From NCBI RefSeq assembly GCF_002999335.1, contig NW_020312159.1:1-64000 (forward strand): DNA of 64,000 bases, read 5' to 3'. A program made the translations under genes and the position numbers. The notes beneath the pieces are model-generated. The model did not search any database, had not been told where the DNA came from, and saw nothing but the letters and a program-made list of their open reading frames with translations. This DNA comes from Cyclospora cayetanensis (lineage: Eukaryota; Apicomplexa; Conoidasida; Eucoccidiorida; Eimeriidae). Position 1 is the first letter of the stretch. Each line of letters starts with the position of its first letter. Positions 34,594 through 46,468 of this stretch are shown piece after piece.

Positions 34594-35515
34594 CTAGCCC
34601 GTGGGGCAGCGCTTACAGCGGAGGTCTACAACTTCGAATGGAAGTGCCTCTCGTCAGGCCAGGCTACGCTGACAGCTACCTGCAGTTTTTTTAATGAAGA
34701 GAAACAGGGAAATTGACTGTTCGGTACTACTGTTCGTATATCCCTTTGTTTCAACGTAGTGTTAGCTCACTGCTATAACCGTAAGCGTTGTGCGCAACTG
34801 CCTGTGGAACTTTTTGCAACTACCCGGACGGCTTGGAAGGCAGAACCGCCTTCAGCAAGACTCTCTTTGCCTCCTATACGACCTAACATCCTTGTGGGTT
34901 AAGGGAGAGGAGATCGACCAGCTTTTCTTGCTTAGGGGTGCGAAATATAAAAGGGTGCCATAGGATTCACGTTTATTAGTCACCCGTTGCATTACTCTGC
35001 GTCGTCCTAGCATGGGAAGATACGTAGATGTGCACGGATAAAATACAAGCTTACCCACTACATGCAGCAGTTTGAGTAGTGAGCTTGTGATGTAAAGCCT
35101 GCAAGCCAAGCAGTGGGCTGGACACACGGAATGCTGCGTCTTTTATCTTCTTACTGACAAAAGAGTCAGAGCTCACAACCTGCAGACAACTACATATCAT
35201 ACCTTTGGCATAGCTGCAGCTCTTGTGTTGTTGTAGCACATGCAGTAACCACATAAGCGCAGCTGGCATATTTATCTTGCGCCCCTCAATGATAATCGCT
35301 TACTAGGGATCTCAGCTGATACTTCTACTGCATTCAAATCAAGTCAGTCTACAACCATTTAGAGCGACTGTGCATGTCCGTAGTCTTCTTGGACTTTTCG
35401 AGGATTGCAGAGAGTGTGATCCACACTGGGATCTTTCCTGGAAAGCTGGTTTGCCTCAAAATGCCGTTTAGCGCCTCAAGCTTTTAGGCCCCGGAGATTC
35501 CTTGACCAAATGTGT

Positions 35516-35578
35516 ACTAAGTTGGATGGCCCCGCTTCATTGTAGATTGTGAGCATCAGCGGGGCCACCCAACTCAGT
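35516..35578 (-). other. 21-bp-arm hairpin, fully paired only as minus-strand RNA
   Basis: Arms 35516-35536 and 35558-35578 are inverted copies around a 21-base loop. The two differences between arms are A:C mismatches in a plus-strand RNA but G:U wobbles in a minus-strand RNA, so a minus transcript would be paired over the whole 21 bp. The arms contain the core GGCCCCGCT / AGCGGGGCC. No open frame or known RNA family was recognised. Confidence 0.6.
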
Positions 35579-37370
35579 GGTGGCAGTCCACTTTCATCCA
35601 GCAGTTAGGAGAACGCTTCGTCGGTCTCCCTAGGAGGCATATTAGTGCTCTTAACTTAACCCAAATACACTGGAAAGCTATTGAATGTTTTCAAGAAGAC
35701 CTCTTCCTTTCCATGTCCGCGCCATTCCGACGTGAGTGCAAAGAGCTAGCAAAGGTGCGCTTAGCTGCATCCTTTAAACACTGTGAGCATCCGCACCCAG
35801 TTGCAAGTCTTAAATAACGCACAGGTATGCAAGGTTGCCGAGCATGCACTGCTAGTTGCAAGTTGCACCTAGCGCAGGGGCACAATATTGCGTCTGTCTG
35901 AATCGAGCTTATGTTTCTCTGCAAAACAGAAGACATATGAAAAACCGGACTAAGCCATCAACCAGTTTCTACATACTTGCTAAATGCAATGCGTGGTAGA
36001 GGGTGCCTAAGCGTAGAATAGCCCGATACAATTGGCCTAGTGCTGTGTTGCATTTCGAAGCCTAAAGTAAGGCCTTGGCAGGAGGCGATGGAGAGACGAC
36101 AAGGCACCACGAAAAGGTGCGAATGTGCCTATAGTAAGCAGGATTGATTGATAGATCGCTGAAGCCTTCGCTCAGGTGCCACACATCATGCGTCTCTGAA
36201 TCCTTTGCACCTGCTTATTCCCTTTCCATATGTCTTGTGTGCAAATAAGATGTACTAGCAAAACCCCGAGAACGCTAATACTCACGTAGATTGGCACTAT
36301 GATACTGATCTCAAATGATGGTATGCGAACATTTCTAGCGCCACAGTGCTAATAGTCCTTACGTTTTTGCTATTCTGCAAAAAATGTAATGTACCACAGC
36401 TTCGTGGAAAACGCTGTGGAAAACAAAATGATATGCGTCCTGCTGCGCAGAATGTCAGTCCTAATACTAAGGTGAGTTCTTCTGGGCTGAGTGCAACAGG
36501 CACTACGCGACGTGTTGTGCAATTAGAAACTATATGGAGGGGGAACAGGGGCTGGTGGGTTGGTGAGGTGAGCGGTGAAGGATATCTGTACAAAATCATA
36601 GTTTTCCTAGACAAGCTAGATGATCAAGCTCTAAAATGCTCAGGCCACAATTTCTAACGCCACCTCGCGTGAATTCAGCACCAAAAGAAGACAAAATGTC
36701 TTCCTCCCAAAACCATGTTGCCACCAGGCCCCGTACTAGACCCACCCCCTACAGCTGCGGGTGGTAGTTCATTGTGGGCCCTACGCTTAATTAAGTGCTT
36801 CACGTGAAATTTCGCCTCTCGATTGGATGAAGTTGTAGTCTGTATGCGGCAGCCTTTAGGTCTTATTAAGTGTTAACGTCCTAGTTCCATTCGGACTGAG
36901 CATGAACATTGGCGGATGCCTTGTACCCCTGAGTCGAAATTCGCTGCCCCATACGAGTGTATGTGCACCCTGCTTTCTCTTTTTGGGATCTTCCTGGCGC
37001 AGCTTCGCAGCTGCCTTTCCCACCAACTTCATTTCTCCGCCAACTTGAATGCCCGGGGAAGCAGTGCCTGTCGGCTTCACACATCTCCCCAGTTTGCGTT
37101 TTTATGGCGAGATCGAGATCCCTCCCATTGTACCCCTATCCCAGGCCTGGACTATGTCTCTAGATGGGCCCAAGGCCCCCTGGTAAAGCTGCCGTTCATA
37201 CCACTGCCTACACGGACCCCACCGGACGGTACTGTGGAAATTTTTTTGGCAGCGTCAAGCTACTTGAGATCCACACTAGACAGCGGTCGTCCCCTTGCGT
37301 CCTACAAGCCGAGTATCGTGCAATTGAAGCTGCGGCAGGAGGGCGGTAGCAAGCTCGCTAAAAGCCGAGA

Positions 37371-39794
37371 ATGGGCCCTGGAATGGCAGCGCACTCGGAG
37401 GGAGGCGCTCTCTATGGGATACCCCGCGACTTTCGTTCGCTGCAACCCGCTTCAGAGAGTACAGAGGCAGACGAAAATAGCCCGGATCCTCGCAGGAACT
37501 CTGTGTCGCCTTCTTCATATACCACTGAGACATCCATGGCCCTTCCAGTCAAGGACGATTTTGTGATTGGCAGGGAACTCACGGTGAGAGACTTAGCCAG
37601 TCCCAAGCGCAGCAGTCAGAATGCGAGTCAGTCTGCCGACACGCATCCCGAGCGCAGCACCTGCAGCGACAAAGAAGGTAGCAACGGCTTCACGTTTCAG
37701 CCGCCTGAAGCGCGTGAAGATACGAAAGTCATCTCTGAAGGAGAGGAGAGTAGCTCTGTGGCCCACAGCGTGCGAAACTACGCGCAGTCCCATTGCGGCA
37801 CTCCTCGAACCTTCAAGTCTGCCTTGCCATCCGCCTGCGCGATCGATGTCGAGAGCGACGACGACGGAGTCGCTGTATACATCGACGTTGCCGAGGATGA
37901 CGACACGAGCGCAGCTTTGCTCATCGAAGAGTACCGTGTGAGCGCAAAAAGTGCCGCCGAAATCAGGGTTTCGAAATCCAGATGGGTGGAGAAAATGCTT
38001 GAGAGACGGGACCGCATTCTTGGCCCTGCATTCGACGGTGATGAGGCGGTAAAAGACAGCGGCAGGAGCAACAGCAGCACCCTTGGTGCTGAACGAATGG
38101 ATGCCGCAGAGACCGCCGATTGCGGTTCTGAACTGTTGCAGCGTAAGCTTGAGGCGTTCGCGGCATGCATGACTCCTGAAATGCTGGACAGCATATATCG
38201 TAGGAGGAAGGCGTGGAGCGCGCTGCCTTGCGACTCCCCAGCCTCAGACACAGCGGAGAGTTCGGATGATTTTTCCCATGCGGCCTGCCGCGGGCAGGGG
38301 AGGCCAAAGGCCCTGCAGTCTGTCTCAAAGAGCCAAAGTCAGAGCGCAGAGGATGCGCATGCATCCGAATTTGTTCCACAGCCGCGGTCTGAGTCGCTTT
38401 CCGAGAGAACGGACGAGCTGGGTGAGGGCCCTGCGCTAGCTGCACTCAATGCATGGAGTCACTTCCTTCGGTACGCGAGAATGACATGCAGAGTTGTTCC
38501 GCCAAGGCCGAGAATCGAACGTCACGAGGGGCTTGAAAGTGATGATGACGATGAACAAGCGCCTCTGTACATGTGTCGCCCGGGATCAGTGCAGAGACCT
38601 TCCCCACTGATCAGTCGTAGCTTGACTGAACACCTCAAAGCCTCGCACACCATATTTTTCAAGAGATTTAGAAGGCAATGCGCGACTGAGCCTCCCCACT
38701 GCGAGTGTGGCTCTGTTCCTGCCGCTGCCACTGAACAAGTGCAGCCGTGTGTTGCGCTAGATGATAGCCGGTGTCGTTCAGAGCCCGCAGCAGCGCGTGA
38801 ATCTTCGGCAGACGGCTGTGGTGTCTCTGCAGACACCAACGATGGGGATCCTGCGGTTCCCAAAGAATGGAGTGCAGAGATGGCAACCCAAGGCACGGAT
38901 GATCCCTGTGCTGTCCCTTTGTATACAATCACTGACGAGGCCTCTGCCTTGTTCGGAGATATCATGCGACTTGAAGACACCGCGCGCATGCTAGAGGCTT
39001 CATGCACTTTTCGCTTGGCAGCGGCTCCTTTTTCAAAGATCCGCCGCCCAAGCTGGAAGAAGAGGGAAACTCCCAACACGCAGGAGCACAGCAATCTCAA
39101 TGCTTCCCCTCATATGAAGATAGTCTCTTCTCCTGCTTCTGCAGCACCACTTAAATCCTCAGCGACGGTTACCGGCGCTCCTGAACATAGGAGTGACTTT
39201 TTTACACCGGTGCCGGCCAGTGCTCACGAAACTTCGGCTGTAGAATCAAGTCAGTTGGGGGCGAATGCGTACGAGGGTGGGCCTCCAGAAGGGCCTTTAA
39301 ATCAGCAGGGGTTAGTGACATCAACGCCCAATGATAGTGAAATGCACGGCGACTCGCGATTGTCTCCGGCTGGAAGGGATCAGAGAACAGAATTTCCAAT
39401 TATCTACACTGTCCAGGCAGATGAGGATACTCTCGCTCTCAGTGGCTTGGACGCAGAGTACTGTGCACGCGTTGAGTTTGCATCCCGGCGAGCGAATAGG
39501 ACCGCTGAGACTTTGATCTGTAAGGATTCAACGCAGGAAAGTGGGGACGCAGGGTACGACAGCACTTTAACTTCGATGGCCGCTCAGAAGAGACGACGAA
39601 GAATGCCAGTAGACGAGAATGCAATTTCGAGCGAAAACGATTCAGAGAGCGAATGCACTCCTCTGGACGATGATGCTTCTGGCGTGGGCTGTCCTTTAGA
39701 GGTTACAGAGGAAGGGGGTCATGATAGGTCTTTGATGGCTGACAAGCTCCTGTTGGCGCATCTGATGCCGTATCTCCCTCAGTTCGGTCCTTAG
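37371..39794 (+). CDS. Acidic Ser-rich protein, function unknown
   Basis: An 807-codon open frame starting MGPGMAAHSEGG and ending LLAHLMPYLPQFGP. It is rich in Ser, Glu, Asp and Ala, with acidic patches (DVESDDDGVAVYIDVAEDDD, ESDDDDEQAP) and a basic KRRRRMPVDEN segment near the C-terminus that could be a nuclear localisation signal. Short helical islands such as SRWVEKMLERRDRILG and ALAALNAWSHFLRYARM suggest small ordered parts in a mostly disordered protein. Base composition is more GC-rich than the flanks, in keeping with real coding. No family is recognised. The 5' end is uncertain. A second frame opening at ATG 36916 has coding character up to about 37345 and could be joined in phase by a 44-bp GT-AG intron (37346-37389), giving a longer N-terminus. 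Confidence 0.65.
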   Translation: MGPGMAAHSEGGALYGIPRDFRSLQPASESTEADENSPDPRRNSVSPSSYTTETSMALPVKDDFVIGRELTVRDLASPKRSSQNASQSADTHPERSTCSDKEGSNGFTFQPPEAREDTKVISEGEESSSVAHSVRNYAQSHCGTPRTFKSALPSACAIDVESDDDGVAVYIDVAEDDDTSAALLIEEYRVSAKSAAEIRVSKSRWVEKMLERRDRILGPAFDGDEAVKDSGRSNSSTLGAERMDAAETADCGSELLQRKLEAFAACMTPEMLDSIYRRRKAWSALPCDSPASDTAESSDDFSHAACRGQGRPKALQSVSKSQSQSAEDAHASEFVPQPRSESLSERTDELGEGPALAALNAWSHFLRYARMTCRVVPPRPRIERHEGLESDDDDEQAPLYMCRPGSVQRPSPLISRSLTEHLKASHTIFFKRFRRQCATEPPHCECGSVPAAATEQVQPCVALDDSRCRSEPAAARESSADGCGVSADTNDGDPAVPKEWSAEMATQGTDDPCAVPLYTITDEASALFGDIMRLEDTARMLEASCTFRLAAAPFSKIRRPSWKKRETPNTQEHSNLNASPHMKIVSSPASAAPLKSSATVTGAPEHRSDFFTPVPASAHETSAVESSQLGANAYEGGPPEGPLNQQGLVTSTPNDSEMHGDSRLSPAGRDQRTEFPIIYTVQADEDTLALSGLDAEYCARVEFASRRANRTAETLICKDSTQESGDAGYDSTLTSMAAQKRRRRMPVDENAISSENDSESECTPLDDDASGVGCPLEVTEEGGHDRSLMADKLLLAHLMPYLPQFGP

Positions 39795-42700
39795 TGCACG
39801 AACCAGTTGAGAAGGGCTGGGATATGTGTGGCACACATGGCCCTTCACAAGCCCCTTTTTTGTGCCTTCAGTGGGAGCTGCGCTGTAGAGCTCTTTGATT
39901 GTATCAATTTGATCCTGCCCCGCATATTAGCGGGGATGCAGAGGCCCCCTGCGCACCCCTTGCGCGCAGGCTGACACTATCATAAAGCCTTGCGTGACTT
40001 GCTTTTGGAGAAGGTGAGGCAGCATTTTTGTCTGAGATAGCTCCAGAGCGAGTAACATCTAGCTATTGGGAGGGATTGTAAAAGCATAGCAATATGAAGT
40101 CTGCGTTGAGCCACGTGCCAGGTGGCAAACAAGGTGTGAAACGCGAAGGGGACCTATGTTGAATACTTGCAAACGATTGACAAGATACAGGCCCTATGGG
40201 GAGATAATGAACAAGCCTGATGCCGGCCGAGCTGGTAAAATTGCTGTGAACTAATAAGTGCACCATGACAGAGAGACATGTCTCTTCTAGAACAGCATGC
40301 GGCTTTTTTCTGGATGGAGGGCGTCTAAAGCGTGTTTGGGGAAAATCTCTTGTCTCAGCATTAACCAATAGCGCCACTGCACAGCGCGAGCGCGAGGGTA
40401 GGCATCATCGACTACGGTTAGGAACGCCCTTTAGTTTAGAATAACAGCAGCAGTGATGGAGGAGTCTACTTTGGCCCACAATACTGACGCCATAACAGTT
40501 AGAAATGTTGCAGTTTGGTTGCCTGTGGTAAACTGTTTGTCGTGCTTTTACCAGTATCCACTCGTATAGTTGTATACGCTTACTGTGGTGCTTGCATGCA
40601 GAGAAGCACTTGCCGAAAGCCACAACTCAAAGTGGAAACTTTGTTCAGGGTTGCACAGTTTGAAGTCTGGGTGTACCGCGTGAAACCGCATAGTGGGGCC
40701 ACATGGGGGAGCCAATCATGGGGGTGGTGCTCCCTTGTAACGTGGGGAAGGATCTGCAAGATAGTTCCCAGTGAGATTTGGCCTAAAGGCGTAGTTTATT
40801 TTCGTTCTCATCCACAGCAGTCAGGTGCATCCACGGGCAATAAGTCCAGAAAGTGCTCCGCACAACATATGAGTCTGTGCTCCCCGACCCAGTGTTCTGT
40901 GGCAAGTCAGCTTCTCCTATTCACATGCATTTTCTTGGTGCTACCCTAAACTGCTTTTAGGACTCGAATGGATTCTCGAAGGACCACGTTTTATAGTGTA
41001 TCGTACACTATGTGCATTGAGGGTCGAATACACCTAACCCTGTAAGAGGCTGAAGACTTGTATCAGTGTGTTTTGTTGATCCCTAGTGGCGAATGCACCG
41101 CCATGTCGGTGCGTATGCTCCTCCAGTTGTTTATTGTTCCCTCGTGCCGCTTCGTGCTTTGTTCAATCATCGATTTCTCGTCGGAAGTGCATACACAGTA
41201 CCATGCCATATGTTGTAGCCAATTCCGGGCTACGTGGTGGTGCAGAATATAATTTAGATACGGAAAGAGGATAATCTTGTGAGTGAAATTTTCCACTAGT
41301 ATACGGCCAGCAGACTTATATGCCGAGGTTTGAGGGCTCTGCAATTCTACTGGTGGCATGCGACTCCGCCATCACTCAGGAAGGTTCGTGCTTTTGAGCG
41401 CGACCTCTGTGAGCTGCAAAAGCATTCTGGGGTAAAAGTTCGACGATGTCGGCTTTCCCAATGTTGTGCTCCTCCGCGTCAACCCAGGGGTCTGCCTATC
41501 CCTGGCAAGGTCTAAGGTTTTGTCGGCATCCAAACGGATATCGTGGCACTAGTTGTGCCTATTGGAATAAGTCTTGTTGCCATTTTTGACACTAAAATCA
41601 GTGAAGGATCACTGTGAGGAAAGGCGCCCTACTGTTCCCATATTAGGAATACGCCGTGGATGTATGGATCAATGCCAGCCAGCGGTTACTGATAGCGTAG
41701 GGAAAACAGTACCAACTGACTTTTTCAGCTAACAAAAAGTCTGATACCGTAATTCAGTAGTGCGTGTACATGACATACTTCCTGCTCATACCCACGTGAA
41801 GAACACCCGGAATTCCGGCGTAGGGTCCCAACTATGTATTGCGGTGAAAACTGTGACTGTAGTCAAGTTTTTGGCAGTATCCAAACCATGCCGTAGCCAA
41901 CATGCGTTATATGTCGTTGGAATTCTCGACTTTGAAAGGAACCCTCTTCAATGATATGCAGAAGATGAGGCGCTGCCTTGACTATACAGCAAAATTCATC
42001 AAACAATTTTAGTACGGCACTTGCAATAACTTCACATTCCCTCACCTGAGAAATTTCACTTGGTTCCCGGAGTCCTCTTTCGGGATGTAAAGAAGCCGAG
42101 GCTTCGGCCTGATTCTAGTGTAAGTTCAGAAGTACTTTAGCAAAGTCCGATCATTTTTGCATTCCTTAGACTTGAAACGTCCGATAATTTTCTTGTACCT
42201 TTTTCGTTGTTTCACAGAAAAGTTGCTGAAAGTTGTAGTACAATTGCGCATAGGCCCCAGGTTTTTCATGACGACCTAGGTAATGCATAGTTCTGGATTT
42301 TCAAGTTGTGTGTGTAGCCCTCTTGACGCTGTGGACAAGATGAGGCTTCGGCTTGATTGTGATGCAAATTTCACTAAAATTCTGAGAGATTTTAACCATA
42401 ATTTGGGTTCCTCAAATCCTTGATTGTCTGCTTGTTGCCGGAGGCCTTCGCGGGGACTTGAAGGCGATGAGGCCTTTGGGGTTGCAGTTGGACTGACGTT
42501 TAGAAGCCATCTGATACTTTCAGCAAAATATTGTTCTGCAAGTTGGCACAAAGATGCGAGTCAAGTGGTTGCTTCCCTCTCTTTAACTGGGAGAGCAGCA
42601 CGAGTTTCTAAGAAGAGTGAGTGACGAACAGTGCGGCGGCGATCATTGCATTTGCCAGGTCAAAAATATTCTTGCTTACTTGCTGAAGGCTGCCATTTGG

Positions 42701-43649
42701 CGAAGTAGTGTCTGATGGTACTATTCCCAAATTATGCTACCGTAAGGCTCGGCCTACAGTAGGGCAGCTTGAAGACAACTGCATAGGAAGGACGGGAATG
42801 CCGTATGCTTCATAATTTGTTCTTGAGCTAGCAAGCTCGAAGGCCTTGTACACAAACGCTATCGAAGGCGCTAGCAGTAAATTCTCAGAGTAAATACTTC
42901 TTTATGGCAAGCAGAGGACAGGACTGCTCTGTAAACTTAAAAGTGCCAGTGTCTGCACTCAAACAATCTCCGTGGCATGCTGGCGGGCTGGGTCACTGGG
43001 AGGAATTTCATGTGGTATTCAGCATCGAACTTGAATCAAGTTCAAAAGTGCAGTGAATAAATGAGAAGATCAATGCTGTCGTAAGAAGAAGGTGGGTCAA
43101 ACCCCAATTGGTCTCTACTGGAATGCGGCACCCAGCTCTGAGGCAGTCGTTGCCTAGGTAGGCTCCACCATGCTGAGACGTACTGGGCTCCTACTACGAA
43201 CACAAAAACAATGTTAGTTCATATAATCTCCAAAAAATACCTAAGTCTATGCAGTTTGGTTAGAGATTTGCGCCAGTTAGTGCCAAGAAGAGTCTGAGGA
43301 TGAAGCGGCTGCTGGCAACGGACTGTTGCATGCCAACTGTTACTGGCAAGGCGACTGCAAGCCATACTTCGGATGGTGGTGAGAATGACATATTCTTTAA
43401 ATTTTCTGTTACCTACATCATTAGGAGATTGCCGGTTAAAGATGTGTTCGTGTGTCATGCAGCCTTCCACAGATCCATGTGGGCCAATCGGGTTAGACGG
43501 GGGTTTGTATCGATCCAACTTTCCGAACTAAGTCAAGCCGCTGTGTTAGGGGTTCTAGCTCGTTAGATGACGCTTGTTTGAGAAGATTTGCAGGCACTGG
43601 TAAACATATACAAGAATTTTCTTTCATAACCATTCTTCGTCTCGGCAGT
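39795..43649. other. Unresolved region with diverged exon-like tandem units
   Basis: About 3.9 kb without a complete gene model. The main structure is a diverged repeat of about 125 bp at 41.93-42.56 kb whose minus strand looks partly coding and has splice-like borders. A 144-codon plus-strand frame at 40515-40949 has no recognisable content. The rest shows nothing I can support. Confidence 0.45.
41930..42560 (-). repeat. Diverged ~125-bp tandem repeat, possible duplicated exons
   Basis: A GATGAGGC or GCCGAGGC core preceded by CCTCTT or CCTTCG recurs at about 41964, 42095, 42339 and 42466. Spacings are 131, 244 and 127 bp, so roughly one unit of 125 with one missing or unrecognisable copy. 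On the minus strand each unit reads as a similar short Ala/Ser/Leu/Arg-rich peptide (for example ASLHPERGLREPSEISQ). Several units are bordered by AG and GT, including a consensus donor CAG|GTGAGG near 42048. Confidence 0.5.
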
Positions 43650-45925
43650 ATGAGCGTGCGGGGAGGTGCAAGTTGGAGCGCAACTTACTGCAAGCAGTAT
43701 GGGAGGGACCGCTGGAATGTTCTTCTTAATGCTCTTGCGGACGTTCCTACCCAAATTGCATTTGTGGCACCGACCATTTCTCACAGTGCGCTGCGATATC
43801 TTCAGAGGAAATCGCGGTTTCTGCCTTGCGTAATCCCCAACTGCTTCATCCACGATAGCAATGCAGAGCTACGAATGGACAATGAGAGCAGCGCACCAAG
43901 CAGCTCGGCTTTGCCCACTAGTACAGCACTTGTAGAGAGCAATACAATTGGAGCAAGCGATGCAGGCAGGTCTACTGTGCATGCCGTGGCCACTAATTTC
44001 CCGTGCAACAACTGTGAACATCCTGGGGCCAGCGGCCAGGGTCCCGCAAATAGGGACCTTAATAAGCAGGTACAGATTGTTGATGATGACCATGTCATAG
44101 AGGAGGCGAGGGAGAAGACGTATTTTCTGGGTAACTCTGTAACAGCTATTACGCCTTCCACCAAGTTGAACTGACGGTTTAGGGCATCGTTGCCTTCTTG
44201 GAGGCTGACTAGAGTGATCTCTGTACTGTATTTGCACATAAGCTGTTTCCTTCTTGCCTTCGATATGCGATTCTGCAGATGGGGCATCTGCTCTTGCAGC
44301 GTATGCCCTTGGGGCGCAGCCGGGAGAAGTGGTGCTTGACATGTGCGCGGTAAGAGATTCCTTGTATGCTCTTCATGTTGCGACAACTAAAATCATGCTG
44401 ATCCATGTGAAATGTGAGTCGAAGATTAGTTTGACATGGTGGGGTCGCTTTGTATAGACGCTGGATACGGCTGCGAACAGGCACCTGGAGGCAAATCGCT
44501 GATAATATCATGCATGATTACAGTAGCAAGAGTTCCATACTATGCCATCGGAAGTCCAAGCATGCCGTACCACATCAGAAGTTCTGAAGATGACGAGGAC
44601 GACCAAGGCGGGCTTTTAGTATGCAACGACGCAAGTCGGGATAGATTGGCGCGGTGCGCAATGTATTTATCAGTAGCTTCCTTGTCCTCCTTCACTAGGG
44701 GAAGTATCGCATCGATCCAGGTCGATGGACTGTCGATAACTGCTGTTCGCTCAGACTTCAGGCCACAATGTCCAAGTTTTTGCCAGAATACGCAACGGCT
44801 GGGTGAGCTATACACGCTTGCACATAAAATATGGGAGCAGTTCGCCCAGCGTACTCCTCTGTGCATGATTAGTCCAGCGGAAAAAAATATGCCAATATTA
44901 CGTTTGAATTACCTATGCCTACAGGCAGCGCCTCCAGTTCAGCTGTGCGGATGTCTGCAAGGGTGGCTCATTCGGTAACTTGAACTCACGCCCAACGCCA
45001 TTCGACGCAGCACAATCTATCCCAAACAAATGCAGTGTTCAGTGGTAATCGAGTTAGTGTGTAGCCCAGTAGAATTCATAGACCTTCCATTCTTTAAATG
45101 CTAGTAGTCCTTATCCACTAATTTTCCCCATAGTACGAGCCCGTGTTTGCATACAGAACGTTTCGCGCCATATGATAGGATTCTTCTGGACGCGCCGTGC
45201 TCCTCGGACAGACACCTTTTGCATAAAGGAGGATCAGCGATTGCAAACTGGTCACCAAGTAAGATGCATCTACTAACTTATTACAAACGAACTGGCCGTC
45301 AGGGATGAATCAGGCACTCTGGGGCACATTGTGCGCTAACAGTTCTCAATTATATGCAGCCTCGATGATTGTGTGGCTCATCAGGCACACCTAAGGCGCA
45401 CGCAGAGCGCCAGCTAAAGATGCTCCTTATTGCTTCAAAGCTTTTAAAAAGGAATGGCATTCTGCTTTACACAACTTGCTCATTGTCTGAAGCTGAGAAT
45501 GACGCAGTAGGTTCAGCGCAGCGAAACGACTTTGTACTAGATAGTGGGAAGTACCGTTCTTTCGTCCCTTTTCGGCGAGATTTGTCAGCATTTTCGGGCT
45601 GTTGGGGAAATCCGTGCAGAACGCTGGGTGAGGCAAGCTTGGTACTGCTCTCGATTCACCCTTGCAGGTTATTGAGAAATTCCTCAAGAAAGCGAAAGTC
45701 AACGTCAAGATACTTCCCCTATTTAGTGGGGAGTGGCCTCCTGAAGTAAGACTTCTTGATAGAGTGGCGGCGGTGCAACCTCGAACAACAGATTTGCCAT
45801 CTGTTGGCCATTCAAAATCCGCGGTATTTTCTATTGAAAAGTTAAAGCACGGCTTTGCAATGCTTCCAGACATGTCGAATTTCGGGCCCATGTACTTCTG
45901 CAAGATGCAGATCACAGGGCAGTGA
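43650..45925 (+). CDS. NSUN4-like rRNA cytosine-C5 methyltransferase
   Basis: Six exons, 43650-44130, 44279-44349, 44481-44802, 45157-45258, 45385-45506 and 45668-45925, join in phase to 451 residues. This is the SAM-dependent RNA m5C methyltransferase fold of the NOL1/NOP2/Sun family. SAM-binding motif LDMCAAPGGKS is at 180-190. The catalytic motifs are LLDAPCSSDRH with Cys306 and YTTCSLSEAENDAV with Cys357. The C-terminal NFGPMYFCKM is nearly identical to human NSUN4 (mitochondrial 12S rRNA), and EVVLDMCA and the N-terminal YGRDRWNVLL also align with it. Both catalytic cysteines are present, so it should be active. A Ser/acid-rich insert (SSEDDEDDQGG) lies after the SAM motif. Organelle targeting is inferred from the closest relative only. 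The ATG at 43650 is the first in frame; an upstream exon is possible. The 3' end converges on the coiled-coil gene. Confidence 0.92.
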
Positions 45926-46468
45926 CAGATCTTAACTAAGGAGAATTGCTAGACTGCTCATTTACTGAACCAGCACGTGCCACTCGCTTGCCAGTGGGCG
46001 TAATGATCCGACTCTGTAGTGTGTTTAGATATACACCAATATCATTTTTGAACGGCGTGTGTGTACTGAAGAAGTAGGATGTGGCTTAGGTTGCTTATAA
46101 ACCGTGCCCGGTTATTGACACGAGCGCACGAAGCTGATACCGGCAACAGGGAGAATACGCTCAGTATGAAATTGAATTTTCTTCTGGGGGATTCTGCCCT
46201 ATCAAATGCTGAAGGCCTAAATTGCCCACAGTTGCTGCCCAGCGTGGATGCGGTTGTGCATCAATTGGCACCCCCGGGAGTCACTGCTTGAAAGCCGTAT
46301 TTGACAGTTAGTGGACGAGGATCAGGCCGCTGCATACATATACATAGAGCTTCACCAAAGCAATACAAATGCTGCACGGCATTCCTTGAGACCTGTCCGG
46401 ACTCTACAAGATCCATCAACTTTTTCTATACTATGCCCGTGTCGCACGAGACCGCAAATGAACTGTTA
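45926..46468. other. Convergent 3' spacer
   Basis: This 543-bp spacer lies between the stops of the NSUN4-like gene (+) and the coiled-coil gene (-) and should hold both 3' UTRs. Only short, featureless open frames are seen. Confidence 0.6.

Larger units (their letters stand above)
34353..36915. other. Unresolved region with one coding-like segment and a long hairpin
   Basis: No complete gene model. A minus-strand segment at about 35057-34858 (including GRRRVMQRVTNKRESYGTLL) has coding character and may be another exon of the gene(s) below. Two inverted repeats occur, at 34567-34593 and 35516-35578. A 104-codon plus-strand frame at 36346-36657 has no recognisable content. Confidence 0.4.

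Noticed and set aside
46079..46291. 70-codon plus-strand frame between the NSUN4-like and coiled-coil genes
   Set aside because: Lies in the convergent 3' spacer and has no recognisable content.
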